DNA of 55,221 nucleotides from Actinomycetes bacterium (GTDB lineage Bacteria > Actinomycetota > Actinomycetes > Actinomycetales > Microbacteriaceae): contig JAEYVF010000101.1 of NCBI GenBank assembly GCA_023432005.1, forward strand, positions 1 to 55,221, read 5' to 3'. Below are positions 1 to 9,320 of the stretch, one piece after another; position 1 is the stretch's first letter; each line of letters starts with the position of its first letter. A program made the position numbers and the translations under genes. The notes beneath the pieces are model-generated. The model did no database searches and had not been told where the DNA came from. It was given only the letters and a program-made list of their open reading frames with translations.

Positions 1-1506
1 CTCGAACTCCGCGGCATCACCAAGCGGTTCGGTGCCCTGGTCGCCAACGACCACATCGACCTCGTCGTCGAGCCCGGCGAGATCCACTGCCTGCTCGGCG
101 AGAACGGCGCAGGCAAGTCCACGCTCATGAACGTGCTCTACGGCCTGTACCAGGCCGACGAGGGCGAGATCCTCCTCGATGACGAGGTGCAGCACTTCGC
201 GGGCCCGGGCGACGCCATGAAGGCCGGCATCGGCATGGTCCACCAGCACTTCATGCTCGTACCCGTCTTCACCGTCGCCGAGAACGTCATGCTCGGTCAC
301 GAGCAGACCAAGGGGCCCGGCATCCTCGACCTGGGCGCCGCTCGCGCGAAGGTGCGCGAGATCTCCGAGCGCTTCGGCTTCGACGTCGACCCGGATGCGG
401 TCGTCGAGGACCTGCCCGTCGGCGTGCAGCAGCGCGTCGAGATCATCAAGGCGCTCTCACGCGACGCCCAGGTGCTCGTGTTCGACGAGCCCACCGCGGT
501 GCTGACGCCCCAGGAGACCGACGAGCTCATGGCGATCATGCGCCAGCTCAAGGAGTCGGGCACCGCGATCGTCTTCATCACCCACAAGCTGCGCGAGGTG
601 CGCGAGGTCGCCGACCGCATCACCGTCATCCGTCTCGGCAAGGTCGTGGGCGAGGCCTCGCCCACGGCGAGCAACACGGAGCTCGCCTCGATGATGGTGG
701 GCCGCGCCGTCGAGCTCATGATCCAGAAGCAGCCCGCGAAGCCCGGCGCGGACGCCTTCGTCGTGACCGACCTCTCCGTCATCGACGCGCGCGACCAGTA
801 CGTCGTCAAGGACGTCTCCTTCACCGTGCGCGCGGGCGAGATCCTCGCGATCGCGGGCGTGCAGGGCAACGGCCAGACCGAGCTCACGGAGGCGATCCTC
901 GGCATCCAGTCGCGCGTCAGCGGCTCGATCACCCTCGACGGCGTCGAACTGCTCGGCCGCAGCGTGCGCCGCGTGCTCGACGCGGGCGTCGGCTTCGTGC
1001 CCGAGGACCGCAAGGAGGACGGCCTCGTCGCGGAGTTCACCATCGCCGAGAACCTCATGCTCGACCGCTCGGCGGGTCCGCCATTCGTCAAGGCCGGCAC
1101 GCTGCAGCTCGGCGAGCTCGCGGAGTTCGCCGAGCAGAAGCTCGTCGAGTTCGACATCCGCGCGCAGGGCATCGCTACGCGCGCGGGGAGGCTCTCGGGC
1201 GGCAACCAGCAGAAGGTCGTGCTCGCCCGCGAGCTCAGCCGCGACCTGCGGCTCTTCGTGGCATCCCAGCCCACCCGCGGACTCGACGTCGGATCGATCG
1301 AGTTCGTGCACACCCGGATCGTCGAGGCGCGCGACGCGGGCATCCCGGTCATCGTGGTCTCGACCGAGCTCGACGAGGTCACCGCCCTCGCCGACCGGAT
1401 CGCCGTGATGTACCGCGGCGGCATCGTGGGCATCGTGCCCGGCGACACCCCCCGCGACGTGCTCGGCCTCATGATGGCCGGCGAGACGACAGGAGCGGCC
1501 GCGTGA
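1..1506 (+). CDS. Nucleoside-type ABC importer, ATP-binding protein (5' end outside window)
   Basis: The frame is open from base 1, so the start codon lies upstream; 501 residues are visible. It is a double ABC ATPase that would energise uptake of nucleosides or purines across the membrane. The first cassette has Walker A GENGAGKST (bases 97-123), a QQR-type signature (LPVGVQQRVEI) and Walker B VLVFDEPTAVLTP. The second has the degenerate loop GVQGNGQTEL, signature LSGGNQQKVVLAREL and ASQPTRGLDVG. This pairing of a good and a degenerate site is typical of the YufO/RbsA-type ATPases that work with BmpA lipoproteins. It overlaps the next permease by 4 nt. The substrate-binding lipoprotein is not in view and probably lies upstream. 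Nucleoside specificity is inferred from the downstream salvage genes. Confidence 0.93.
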   Translation, partial: LELRGITKRFGALVANDHIDLVVEPGEIHCLLGENGAGKSTLMNVLYGLYQADEGEILLDDEVQHFAGPGDAMKAGIGMVHQHFMLVPVFTVAENVMLGHEQTKGPGILDLGAARAKVREISERFGFDVDPDAVVEDLPVGVQQRVEIIKALSRDAQVLVFDEPTAVLTPQETDELMAIMRQLKESGTAIVFITHKLREVREVADRITVIRLGKVVGEASPTASNTELASMMVGRAVELMIQKQPAKPGADAFVVTDLSVIDARDQYVVKDVSFTVRAGEILAIAGVQGNGQTELTEAILGIQSRVSGSITLDGVELLGRSVRRVLDAGVGFVPEDRKEDGLVAEFTIAENLMLDRSAGPPFVKAGTLQLGELAEFAEQKLVEFDIRAQGIATRAGRLSGGNQQKVVLARELSRDLRLFVASQPTRGLDVGSIEFVHTRIVEARDAGIPVIVVSTELDEVTALADRIAVMYRGGIVGIVPGDTPRDVLGLMMAGETTGAAA

Positions 1507-2840
1507 GCGACCAGCAGATCCCCAGCAAGGGGCAGACGCCCGACGAGGCGGTCGAGGCGGAGCAGGTGCCCGCTGAGCAGCGCGCCCCCGAGGCCGCGCC
1601 CGAGCAAGCGCCCCCGGCCGCGAATCGCGTGCTGCACGAGATCCTCACCTCGAGCTGGCTCATCTCGCTGCTCGCGATCGTCGTGGCGCTCATCGTGGGC
1701 TCCATCCTCATCGCGGCGCCCGATCCGGCCGTGCAGCAGGCAGCCGGCTACTTCTTCTCGCGCCCCGCCGACACCTTCCGGGCCATCTGGGAGTCGATCT
1801 CGGGGGCCTACATCTCGCTCTTCGAGGGCGCGATCTTCAACCCCAAGCGCGGCGACTTCATCAACGCGATCAAGCCGCTCACCGAGACGCTCACCTTCGC
1901 CACACCGCTCATCGCGGCCGGCCTCGGTGTCGCCCTCACGTTCCGCGTCGGCATGTTCAACATCGGCGGTCGCGGCCAGATCCTCATCGCGGCGGCCGCC
2001 GCCGGATGGGTGAGCTGGTCGATCGAGCTGCCCGCCCCGCTGCACATCCTGCTCGCGACCCTCGCCGCCCTCGCGGGCGGCGCGCTGTGGGCCGGCATCG
2101 CGGGCGTGCTCAAGGCGCGCACGGGAGCGCACGAGGTGATCCTCACGATCATGCTCAACTACGTCGCGTTCTACCTCATCTCCTTCCTGCTGAAGACGCA
2201 GGGGGCGCTGCAGGCGCCCGGGTCGAACACGCCCAAGTCGCCGCCCGCGCTCGAGAGCGCGGTCTTCCCGACCCTCTCGGACCTGCTCGGTGTGGGCTCC
2301 TACCGGCTCCACCTCGGATTCCTCCTCGCGATCGCCGCGACCGTCTGGGTCTGGTACCTGCTGAACCGCTCGAGCATGGGCTTCCGGTTCCGCGCCGTCG
2401 GCGAGAACCCCAATGCGGCGCGCACCGCCGGCATCAGCGTCAAGGGCACCTACGTGCTCGCGATGCTCTTCTCGGGCGCGCTCCTCGGCCTCGCGGGCGC
2501 CTCGCAGGTGCTCGGCACCACGACGACGGGCTTCGCAGCCGGCGTCGACGCGGGCATCGGCTTCGACGCGATCACGGTCGCACTGCTCGGTCGCTCGCGC
2601 CCGTGGGGGGTCTTCTTCTCCGGCATCCTGTTCGGCGCCCTCAAGGCCGGCGGCTACACGATGCAGGCGAGTGAGGGCATCCCGATCGACATCGTGCTCG
2701 TGGTGCAGTCGGTCATCGTGCTGCTCATCGCGGCGCCGCCGCTCGTGCGCACGATCTTCCGCCTCCCCTCGCCCGACGCGACCGCATCCGTCGCCCGTCG
2801 ACCGCGGAAGTCCGCGGCCCAGAAGGTGGTGACCAAGTGA
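1503..2840 (+). CDS. ABC importer permease (YufP-type), nucleoside uptake
   Basis: This 445-residue integral membrane permease belongs to the branched-chain/ribose/BMP importer family. A hydrophilic Ala/Pro/Glu-rich N-terminal tail of about 45 residues is followed by a first hydrophobic span (residues about 50-72) and then a run of hydrophobic segments. Family-like motifs include RVGMFNIGGRGQ and FRAVGENPNAARTAGI, the latter being the cytoplasmic coupling loop. The GTG start overlaps the stop of the ATPase gene and the stop overlaps the next permease, so the three are translationally coupled. The acidic N-terminal tail is longer than in most homologues I know; its role is unknown. Confidence 0.92.
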   Translation: MSDQQIPSKGQTPDEAVEAEQVPAEQRAPEAAPEQAPPAANRVLHEILTSSWLISLLAIVVALIVGSILIAAPDPAVQQAAGYFFSRPADTFRAIWESISGAYISLFEGAIFNPKRGDFINAIKPLTETLTFATPLIAAGLGVALTFRVGMFNIGGRGQILIAAAAAGWVSWSIELPAPLHILLATLAALAGGALWAGIAGVLKARTGAHEVILTIMLNYVAFYLISFLLKTQGALQAPGSNTPKSPPALESAVFPTLSDLLGVGSYRLHLGFLLAIAATVWVWYLLNRSSMGFRFRAVGENPNAARTAGISVKGTYVLAMLFSGALLGLAGASQVLGTTTTGFAAGVDAGIGFDAITVALLGRSRPWGVFFSGILFGALKAGGYTMQASEGIPIDIVLVVQSVIVLLIAAPPLVRTIFRLPSPDATASVARRPRKSAAQKVVTK

Positions 2841-4123
2841 CCACGACCGCACCCGCTCCCGCAGCCGCGGCGCCCATCGTGCACGAGAAGGCGCTCGTGC
2901 GCAGCTGGAAGACCCCCGTCGTGCTCGGCGTCTTCGCGCTCGTGGGCCTGCTCATGGCGTTCGTCTTCCCGAACTCCGGTGAGACGACGTTCACCCTCTC
3001 CACCGAGCGCGAGGCGATCCAGCTCGCGCCGCTCGTGCTCCCCACGCAGCTCACGGTGGTCATCGCGGCGGTGCTCCTCGTCGTCATCACCCTCGCGGCC
3101 GCGGCGTACGTCGCCTTCGGCTCGGGTCGGGCGCCGCTGTGGCTCGCGATCGTGTTCGCGGTGCTCTTCCTCTTCACGTTCCTCACGTGGGTCGCGGCCG
3201 ACAAGAACATCCCCGTGCCGGGCATGCTCATCGGCACGCTGGCGCTCAGCGTCCCGATCATCTTCGGCGCGCTCGGCGGCGTGATCTCGGAGCGGGCGGG
3301 CGTCGTCAACATCGCCATCGAGGGGCAGCTGCTGTTCGGCGCCTTCTCGGCCGCCATCGTGGGCTCGATCACGCAGAACGCGTTCGCGGGGCTCCTCGCG
3401 GCGATGGTCGGCGCGGTGCTCGTGTCGTTCGTGCTCGCGGCGTTCTCGATCAAGTACATCGTCGACCAGGTGATCGTCGGCGTCGTGCTCAACGTGCTCG
3501 TCACGGGTCTCACGAGCTTCTTCTACTCGAAGGTGCTGACGGCCGACCCCTCCCTCAACAAGCCCGTCAAGTTCCCGGTGCTGCCCATCCCCGGGCTCTC
3601 CGACATCCCGATCCTCGGGCCCGTGCTGTTCCGGCAGACGATCATCGTCTACATCCTCTACATCGCGGTCTTCCTCGTGTGGTTCGGGCTCTTCAAGACC
3701 CGCTGGGGTCTGCGGGTGCGCGCGGTCGGCGAGCACCCGACCGCGGCCGACACGGTCGGCATCAACGTCAACAGCACGCGGTTCTGGAATGTCTCGCTCG
3801 CGGGCGCGGTCGTCGGCATCGGCGGCGCGTACTACACGCTCGACGTCGTCGGCCAGTTCGGCAAGGAGATGACCAACGGCGCGGGCTTCATCGCCCTCGC
3901 CGCCGTCATCTTCGGACGATGGGACCCCATCCGCGCGACCCTCGCGGGCCTGCTGTTCGGCTTCGCGACGAACCTGCAGAGCGTGCTCGGCATCATCGGC
4001 TCGCCCGTGCCGTCCGACTTCATGCTCATGCTCCCGTACCTCGTGACGATCTTCGCGGTCGCCGGGCTCGTGGGCGTCTCGCGCGCGCCCGCGGCCGACG
4101 GCAAGCCGTACATCAAGTCATGA
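2837..4123 (+). CDS. ABC importer permease (YufQ-type), nucleoside uptake
   Basis: This is the second permease of the importer, 428 residues and mostly hydrophobic. It carries the conserved ISERAGVVNIAIEGQLL segment and the coupling motif VRAVGEHPTAADTVGINV, matching the partner permease in layout. The pair would form the heterodimeric channel. The GTG start overlaps the stop of the upstream permease, and its own TGA overlaps the ATG of cytidine deaminase. Transport is thus tied directly to catabolism in one transcript, which supports a nucleoside substrate rather than a sugar. An unusually long stretch (residues 25-120) precedes the conserved core. Confidence 0.92.
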   Translation: MTTTAPAPAAAAPIVHEKALVRSWKTPVVLGVFALVGLLMAFVFPNSGETTFTLSTEREAIQLAPLVLPTQLTVVIAAVLLVVITLAAAAYVAFGSGRAPLWLAIVFAVLFLFTFLTWVAADKNIPVPGMLIGTLALSVPIIFGALGGVISERAGVVNIAIEGQLLFGAFSAAIVGSITQNAFAGLLAAMVGAVLVSFVLAAFSIKYIVDQVIVGVVLNVLVTGLTSFFYSKVLTADPSLNKPVKFPVLPIPGLSDIPILGPVLFRQTIIVYILYIAVFLVWFGLFKTRWGLRVRAVGEHPTAADTVGINVNSTRFWNVSLAGAVVGIGGAYYTLDVVGQFGKEMTNGAGFIALAAVIFGRWDPIRATLAGLLFGFATNLQSVLGIIGSPVPSDFMLMLPYLVTIFAVAGLVGVSRAPAADGKPYIKS

Positions 4124-4533
4124 CCGAGATCACGCAGGAGACCTGGGACGAGCTGCGTCGTGCCGCGAACGCGGCCGTGCCGCACGCCTACGTCCCGTAC
4201 TCGAGGTTCCCCGTGGGCGCCGCGGCGCTCGTCGACGACGGCCGCATCGTCTCGGGCTGCAACGTCGAGAACGCCTCCTACGGGCTGACTCTGTGCGCGG
4301 AGTGCGCGCTCGTCTCGGCGCTGCACATGACGGGCGGCGGCAAGCTCGTGGCGTTCACGTGCGTCGACGGCAAGGGGCAGACGCTCATGCCGTGCGGCCG
4401 CTGCCGGCAGCTGCTCTTCGAGCACTCGGCCGAGGGCATGCTGCTCGAGACCGTCTCGGGCATCAAGACGATCGACGAGGTGATCCCCGACGCGTTCGGG
4501 CCCCGCACCCTCGAGGCGTACGCGGCGGACTGA
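4120..4533 (+). CDS. cdd: Cytidine deaminase
   Basis: This 137-residue zinc enzyme hydrolytically deaminates cytidine and deoxycytidine to uridine and deoxyuridine. The metal and catalytic residues are all present: the CAEC motif (Cys59, catalytic Glu61) and PCGRC (Cys92, Cys95). The substrate-binding FPVGAAAL and NVENASYG motifs are also intact. Length fits the small tetrameric class. The ATG at 4120 overlaps the permease stop codon, so it is translated as part of the importer operon. The product feeds thymidine/deoxyuridine phosphorolysis by the next gene. Confidence 0.97.
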   Translation: MTEITQETWDELRRAANAAVPHAYVPYSRFPVGAAALVDDGRIVSGCNVENASYGLTLCAECALVSALHMTGGGKLVAFTCVDGKGQTLMPCGRCRQLLFEHSAEGMLLETVSGIKTIDEVIPDAFGPRTLEAYAAD

Positions 4534-4573
4534 CGCGGCCCGCGCATCCCCGCACCTCACGAAAGGACCAGCC

Positions 4574-5863
<1,290 letters not shown>

Positions 5864-5886
5864 CCCCTCGTCCGCGCGCCACCTCC

Positions 5887-5944
5887 CGGGGTGCCACTTT
5901 CCGTCGCGTGGGCGCCTCTTCACACGACCGAAACCGACACCTCG
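5887..5944. repeat. 58-bp imperfect palindrome, copy 1
   Basis: The left arm CGGGGTGCCACTTTCCGTCG and an outer right arm ending CGACACCTCG can pair around a short centre. It matches copies at 5961-6018 and 7017-7074 in length and arm sequence. Copies 1 and 2 are head-to-tail downstream of the nuclease gene and copy 3 lies upstream of it. Confidence 0.7.
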
Positions 5945-5960
5945 ACGCAGCGCCCTGAAC

Positions 5961-6018
5961 CGAGGTGTCACTTTCCGTCGCTCGCCGCGCTGCTGCCGCG
6001 ACCTTGAATGACACCTCA
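5961..6018. repeat. 58-bp imperfect palindrome, copy 2
   Basis: The outer arms are CGAGGTGTCA at the left and TGACACCTCA at the right, giving nine of ten pairs. The inner left part CTTTCCGTCG is shared with copy 1. The right edge covers the stop codon of the leftward nuclease gene at 6016-6018, so the element may double as its transcript 3' end. Confidence 0.72.
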
Positions 6019-6984
6019 GCGCGTCCAACCGCGTGACTCGAGGCGGCGCCGAACGGATGCCACGAGGCGTCCGGTGTCGGCGAGATCGTCGGCCGTCGCG
6101 CGCACCATCGACCACCCTGCGTCCTCGAGCTCGGCGAAGCGCCGCAGGTCTCGCATCCACTGGCGGCGTTCCGTGCGGTGGTGGTCGCCCTCGTAGTCGA
6201 CGCCGACCCGGTAGCGGTCGAAGGCGAGATCGATCTCGGCGATGAGTGCACCGCTCGGAGAGCGCACTCCGAGGTTCGCTGCGGCAGAGGGGAGCCCGGC
6301 CTCGCGGAAGCGCAGCCGCAGATGGGACTCGGGGGGCGAGTCCGCGCGGTCGCTCACTCGCGTCAGGGCCGCCGCCCGCGTGAGCGCACCGCGGGGCCCC
6401 GGATGTCGGCGCACCATCTCGTGCAGGTCGGCGACGCGCGCGAGGGGGTCCTTCCGCCAGATCACACGGTCACCCGCCGCGACGAGGTCATGGAGCGAGA
6501 GGTAGGGCGCGAGGTCGCACCACGTGCGCTCCGGTGTGGTGACTGGGACGCCTTTGTGCGTCGTGAGCTCCGCGTCGGTGATGACGAAGTGATGACCCAC
6601 CACACCCGTGAGCCTCGTGGGTCGTCGACCGTGGGGATGCGCGACGTGCAATCGGGCGTCCTCAGCGAGATCGCGGGGCAGGGGGATGCTCCACAACAAT
6701 GCTGCCGTCGGTCCGCAGAAGAACGCGTCCGGCCTCAGCACCGTGGCGAGTGCGGCGCACCTCTCGACGACCGACCCCGACGGCGAGACCTCCCGGACGC
6801 CCCGGAACGGTGCGCTGACATCCGATCGCCTCAGCCGGTTCGGGTCGACGCCCATTCGGAGGGCGTCTCGGACCGCGAACGCCGGATGCGTGAGGGCGTC
6901 GGGGAGCGGGGACGGGGCAGGCACGTGCTCGAGGGTGCCGGGTTCGGCCCGTGCGCGACCGCCGGATCTGAGATCCGTGGACAT
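6016..6984 (-). CDS. DUF559-like (PD-(D/E)XK) endonuclease-domain protein
   Basis: This 322-residue protein is of the two-part type common in actinobacteria. The N-terminal half (about residues 25-210) resembles AbiEi/transcriptional-regulator-like regions (ALTHPAFAVRDALRMG, VTTPERTWCDLA). The C-terminal half is a DUF559/VSR-like nuclease fold, with Glu219 in PPESHLRLRF, Asp252 in AEIDLAF and Glu265 in VDYEGDHH as candidate metal ligands. Substrate and role are unknown; a defence or DNA-repair function is possible but not shown. It is the only gene in its neighbourhood unrelated to nucleosides and is bracketed by 58-bp palindromes, which suggests it arrived as a unit. The most upstream ATG is used; a later start is possible. 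Confidence 0.78.
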   Translation of the reverse strand: MSTDLRSGGRARAEPGTLEHVPAPSPLPDALTHPAFAVRDALRMGVDPNRLRRSDVSAPFRGVREVSPSGSVVERCAALATVLRPDAFFCGPTAALLWSIPLPRDLAEDARLHVAHPHGRRPTRLTGVVGHHFVITDAELTTHKGVPVTTPERTWCDLAPYLSLHDLVAAGDRVIWRKDPLARVADLHEMVRRHPGPRGALTRAAALTRVSDRADSPPESHLRLRFREAGLPSAAANLGVRSPSGALIAEIDLAFDRYRVGVDYEGDHHRTERRQWMRDLRRFAELEDAGWSMVRATADDLADTGRLVASVRRRLESRGWTR

Positions 6985-7016
6985 CCTCGCGACGTCGGCC
7001 CTGTGGCGGGCGCGAT

Positions 7017-7074
7017 CGAGGTGTCAGTTCACGTCGCGCGGAGCCACCCCCGGGCGACAGAAAGTGACACCTCG
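7017..7074. repeat. 58-bp imperfect palindrome, copy 3
   Basis: The outer arms CGAGGTGTCA and TGACACCTCG are perfect 10-bp complements, with a further GTCGC/GCGAC pairing inside. It lies between the nuclease gene start (6984) and the end of the nucleoside hydrolase gene (7089). It could form a strong hairpin in RNA from either strand. Confidence 0.74.
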
Positions 7075-7088
7075 GGGAATCGGGGCGG

Positions 7089-8036
7089 TCAGGCGTCGGG
7101 GTCGCCGATGCGCTCGAGGGCGTCGACGACCAGATCCCAGAAGCGGTGTTCGTCGAGGCCCAGCGAGACCTGCGTCGTGCAGTCGGCGGGAGCGGGGCCC
7201 CGCAGATCGGCGACGGTCATGCCGAGTGTGAGCGTGCCCGAGAGCTCGACGTCGAGCGGCGCCTTCACGACCTGCAGCACCGCGGGATCGATGACGTACG
7301 CGACGGCGACGGGATCGTGCACGGGGGGCGAGGTGAAGCCCTGCGCCTGGAGATAGGTCGCGCCGAAGAAGTCGAGCAGCTCGCCCACGAACACCGCGGG
7401 CTTCGTGCCGACGGCGGCGATCCGCTCGCGCACCCGGGGTGTCGCGAGGGCCTGATGCGTGACGTCGAGGCCGACCATCGTCAGCGGCCACGACTCGTTG
7501 AAGACGATGTGCGCCGCCTCCGGATCGATCACGATGTTGAACTCGCTCGTCGCGTTCCAGTTGCCCACGTGCACGCCGCCGCCCATGAGCACGACCTCGC
7601 GCACCCGCGGCACGATGCGGGGCTCGATGCGCGCGGCGAGCGCGATGTTGGTCAGCGCGCCCGTCGGCACGAGGGTGATCTCACCCGGCTCGGATGCCAT
7701 GACCGTGTCGATGATCAGCTGCACGGCGCCGCGGGGGTCGAGTTCGAGGGAGGGCTCGGGCAGCACGGGCCCGTCGAGCCCGGACTCCCCGTGGATGTCG
7801 GGCGCGAACTCGACGCTCCGCACGAGCGGCCGACCGGCCCCCTGCGCGAAGGGGACGCCCGTGATGCCTGCGATGCGTGCGACGGAGAGCGCGTTGCGGG
7901 TGACGTTCTCGATGCCCGCGTTGCCCGCGACGGTCGTGACGGCGACGAGCTCGATGTCGGGGTTGCCGTGCGCGAGCAGCATCGCGATCGCGTCGTCGTG
8001 GCCGGGGTCGCAGTCGAGGATGATCCGTCGGGGCAT
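7089..8036 (-). CDS. Nucleoside hydrolase (IunH/Rih family)
   Basis: This 315-residue enzyme hydrolyses the N-glycosidic bond of ribonucleosides to ribose and free base. The calcium-binding motif DCDPGHDD is at residues 8-15. Other family elements are PTGALTNIALA, VVLMGGG, the substrate-contacting NATSEFNIVIDPEAA, and a late Asp in HDPVAVAYVIDP. I cannot decide between pyrimidine-specific and inosine-uridine preferring types. It is divergent from the SAHH-like gene across a 73-bp spacer, so the two are probably co-regulated. A TAGGAT hexamer lies 6 nt before the ATG, pointing to a leaderless transcript. Confidence 0.95.
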   Translation of the reverse strand: MPRRIILDCDPGHDDAIAMLLAHGNPDIELVAVTTVAGNAGIENVTRNALSVARIAGITGVPFAQGAGRPLVRSVEFAPDIHGESGLDGPVLPEPSLELDPRGAVQLIIDTVMASEPGEITLVPTGALTNIALAARIEPRIVPRVREVVLMGGGVHVGNWNATSEFNIVIDPEAAHIVFNESWPLTMVGLDVTHQALATPRVRERIAAVGTKPAVFVGELLDFFGATYLQAQGFTSPPVHDPVAVAYVIDPAVLQVVKAPLDVELSGTLTLGMTVADLRGPAPADCTTQVSLGLDEHRFWDLVVDALERIGDPDA

Positions 8037-8042
8037 GCCGCC

Positions 8043-8048
8043 ATCCTA
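8043..8048 (-). promoter_or_regulatory. -10 element, leaderless promoter of nucleoside hydrolase
   Basis: TAGGAT on the minus strand is followed by 6 nt and then the ATG, the same geometry as several other genes in this window. Transcription would start at or next to the A of the start codon. Confidence 0.55.
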
Positions 8049-8076
8049 CGTCCCAGTTCTCGTATATGAAAACCTT

Positions 8077-8091
8077 GTTCACTGACGGAAC
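8077..8091. promoter_or_regulatory. Possible operator in the divergent nucleoside hydrolase/SAHH-like promoter
   Basis: GTTC and GGAAC half-sites flank a 6-bp centre within the 73-bp divergent spacer. IclR-family regulators commonly bind short palindromes of this kind, and an IclR gene lies one gene downstream. The match is short and unproven. Confidence 0.3.
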
Positions 8092-8109
8092 CTGTGCGAG
8101 CATGGCGCC

Positions 8110-9318
8110 ATGCAGGCCCCGAACGTAGCGACCCCCGCATCCGGTCCCGACCTCGCGGCGCGCGGCGCCGCCCGCATCGCCTGGATCCGATCTCGGATGC
8201 CGCTGCTCGCCGCCGCACGCGAGCACCTCGCCGAGACGCGCCCCTTCGCAGGGCATCGCATCGGCATGTCGCTGCACCTCGAGCCGAAGACGGCCGTGCT
8301 GCTCGAGACCCTCGCCGCCGGCGGCGCGGAGATCGTCGCGACCGGCAACCACGGCTCCACCCAGGATGACGTCGTGGCCCACCTGCGCGCGAGCGGTCTC
8401 ACGGTCCACGGCCGCCGTGACGACACCCTCGACGACCACCATGGGAACCTCGCCGCCGTTCTCGACGCCGAGCCCGACATCCTGCTCGACAACGGAGCCG
8501 ACCTCGCGGCGGGCGTCGTCGGGCGCGGTGCGACGGCGAGCATCCTCGGCGGCACCGAGGAGACCACCTCGGGCGGCGACCGCCTCCGCGGCGAGCTCGC
8601 GGGTCAGGTGCCGTTCCCCGTGATCGTCATCAACGACAGCCTCCTCAAGGCGATCGGCGAGAACAAGCACGCCGTCGGTCAATCGGTGGTCGAGAGCTTC
8701 ATGCGCATCACGAACCTCATGGTGCCGGGCCGACGCTTCGTCGTCGCGGGCTACGGATGGTGCGGTCGCGGCGTCGCGCACTACCTGCGCCAGCTGGGCG
8801 GCAAGGTCGCCGTCGTCGAGATCGACGAGCTCAAGGCGTTCGAGGCCGCCCTCGACGGCTTCCGGGTCGCGGATGTGCTCGAGCTCGCCGAGTGGGGCGA
8901 GGTCTTCATCACGGCGACGGGCCGACCCGGTGTGCTCACCGAGCCGTTCTTCGCGCGCGTCGCCGACGGTGCCGTGCTCGCCAACTGCGGCCACTTCCCG
9001 TGGGAGATCGACGTGCCGGCCCTCAAGGCGGGCGCGGCATCCGTCACGCGCCTCGACGAGGCCATCGAGCGCGTCGAGCTGGCGGGCGGGCGCCACGTCG
9101 TGCTGCTCGCCGACGGGCGCATGATGAACCTCGCGGGCCGCGAGCCGAAGGGCAACTCGCTCGAGTCGATGGACCTCGGATTCCTCCTTCAGACGCTCTC
9201 GCTGGAACGGATCGCGACGGGCGCCTCCGCGCTCCCTCCCGGCGCGCAGCCCGTGCCGGACGACATCGACCGCGAGATCGCCCGGCGGATGCTCCGCGCC
9301 ATGGGCGCGGAGCGCTGA
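8110..9318 (+). CDS. Divergent S-adenosylhomocysteine hydrolase-like protein
   Basis: This 402-residue member of the adenosylhomocysteinase family has the NAD-binding Rossmann motif VVAGYGWCGRG (about residues 211-221), the EETTSGG loop and NCGHFPWEID. Compared with canonical SAHH (human numbering), several key positions differ. The adenine-contacting Thr57 and Glu/Gln59 are Glu and Lys (LHLEPKTAVL), Asp131 is Asn (LLDNGAD), Asp190 is Glu (LKAIGEN), and the TGHPS loop with His353 is replaced by EPKGNSLES. The C-terminal Lys/Tyr tail that completes the neighbouring subunit's NAD site is missing. Lys186 and His301 equivalents remain. It probably still performs redox-assisted chemistry on a nucleoside, but not necessarily on SAH. 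Context is nucleoside salvage, not the methyl cycle. Confidence 0.85.
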   Translation: MQAPNVATPASGPDLAARGAARIAWIRSRMPLLAAAREHLAETRPFAGHRIGMSLHLEPKTAVLLETLAAGGAEIVATGNHGSTQDDVVAHLRASGLTVHGRRDDTLDDHHGNLAAVLDAEPDILLDNGADLAAGVVGRGATASILGGTEETTSGGDRLRGELAGQVPFPVIVINDSLLKAIGENKHAVGQSVVESFMRITNLMVPGRRFVVAGYGWCGRGVAHYLRQLGGKVAVVEIDELKAFEAALDGFRVADVLELAEWGEVFITATGRPGVLTEPFFARVADGAVLANCGHFPWEIDVPALKAGAASVTRLDEAIERVELAGGRHVVLLADGRMMNLAGREPKGNSLESMDLGFLLQTLSLERIATGASALPPGAQPVPDDIDREIARRMLRAMGAER

Positions 9319-9320
9319 TC

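Noticed and set aside
297..2852. 851-residue minus-strand open frame across the ABC importer genes
   Set aside because: It is antisense to three well-supported importer genes; its translation is Arg/Asp/Glu-rich low-complexity sequence without any domain, as high-GC DNA often gives.
5887..7074. A CRISPR-like array or toxin-antitoxin system at the palindromes
   Set aside because: There are only three copies, unevenly spaced, around a single gene; no cas genes and no second small gene partner.
6178..7356. 392-residue plus-strand frame opposite the DUF559 gene
   Set aside because: It has no motif and crosses a 58-bp palindrome, whereas the opposite strand encodes a recognisable nuclease-domain protein.
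8110..9318. Calling the SAHH-like gene ordinary ahcY
   Set aside because: Several catalytic and adenine-binding positions and the C-terminal NAD-binding tail differ from canonical SAHH, so the standard activity is not assumed.
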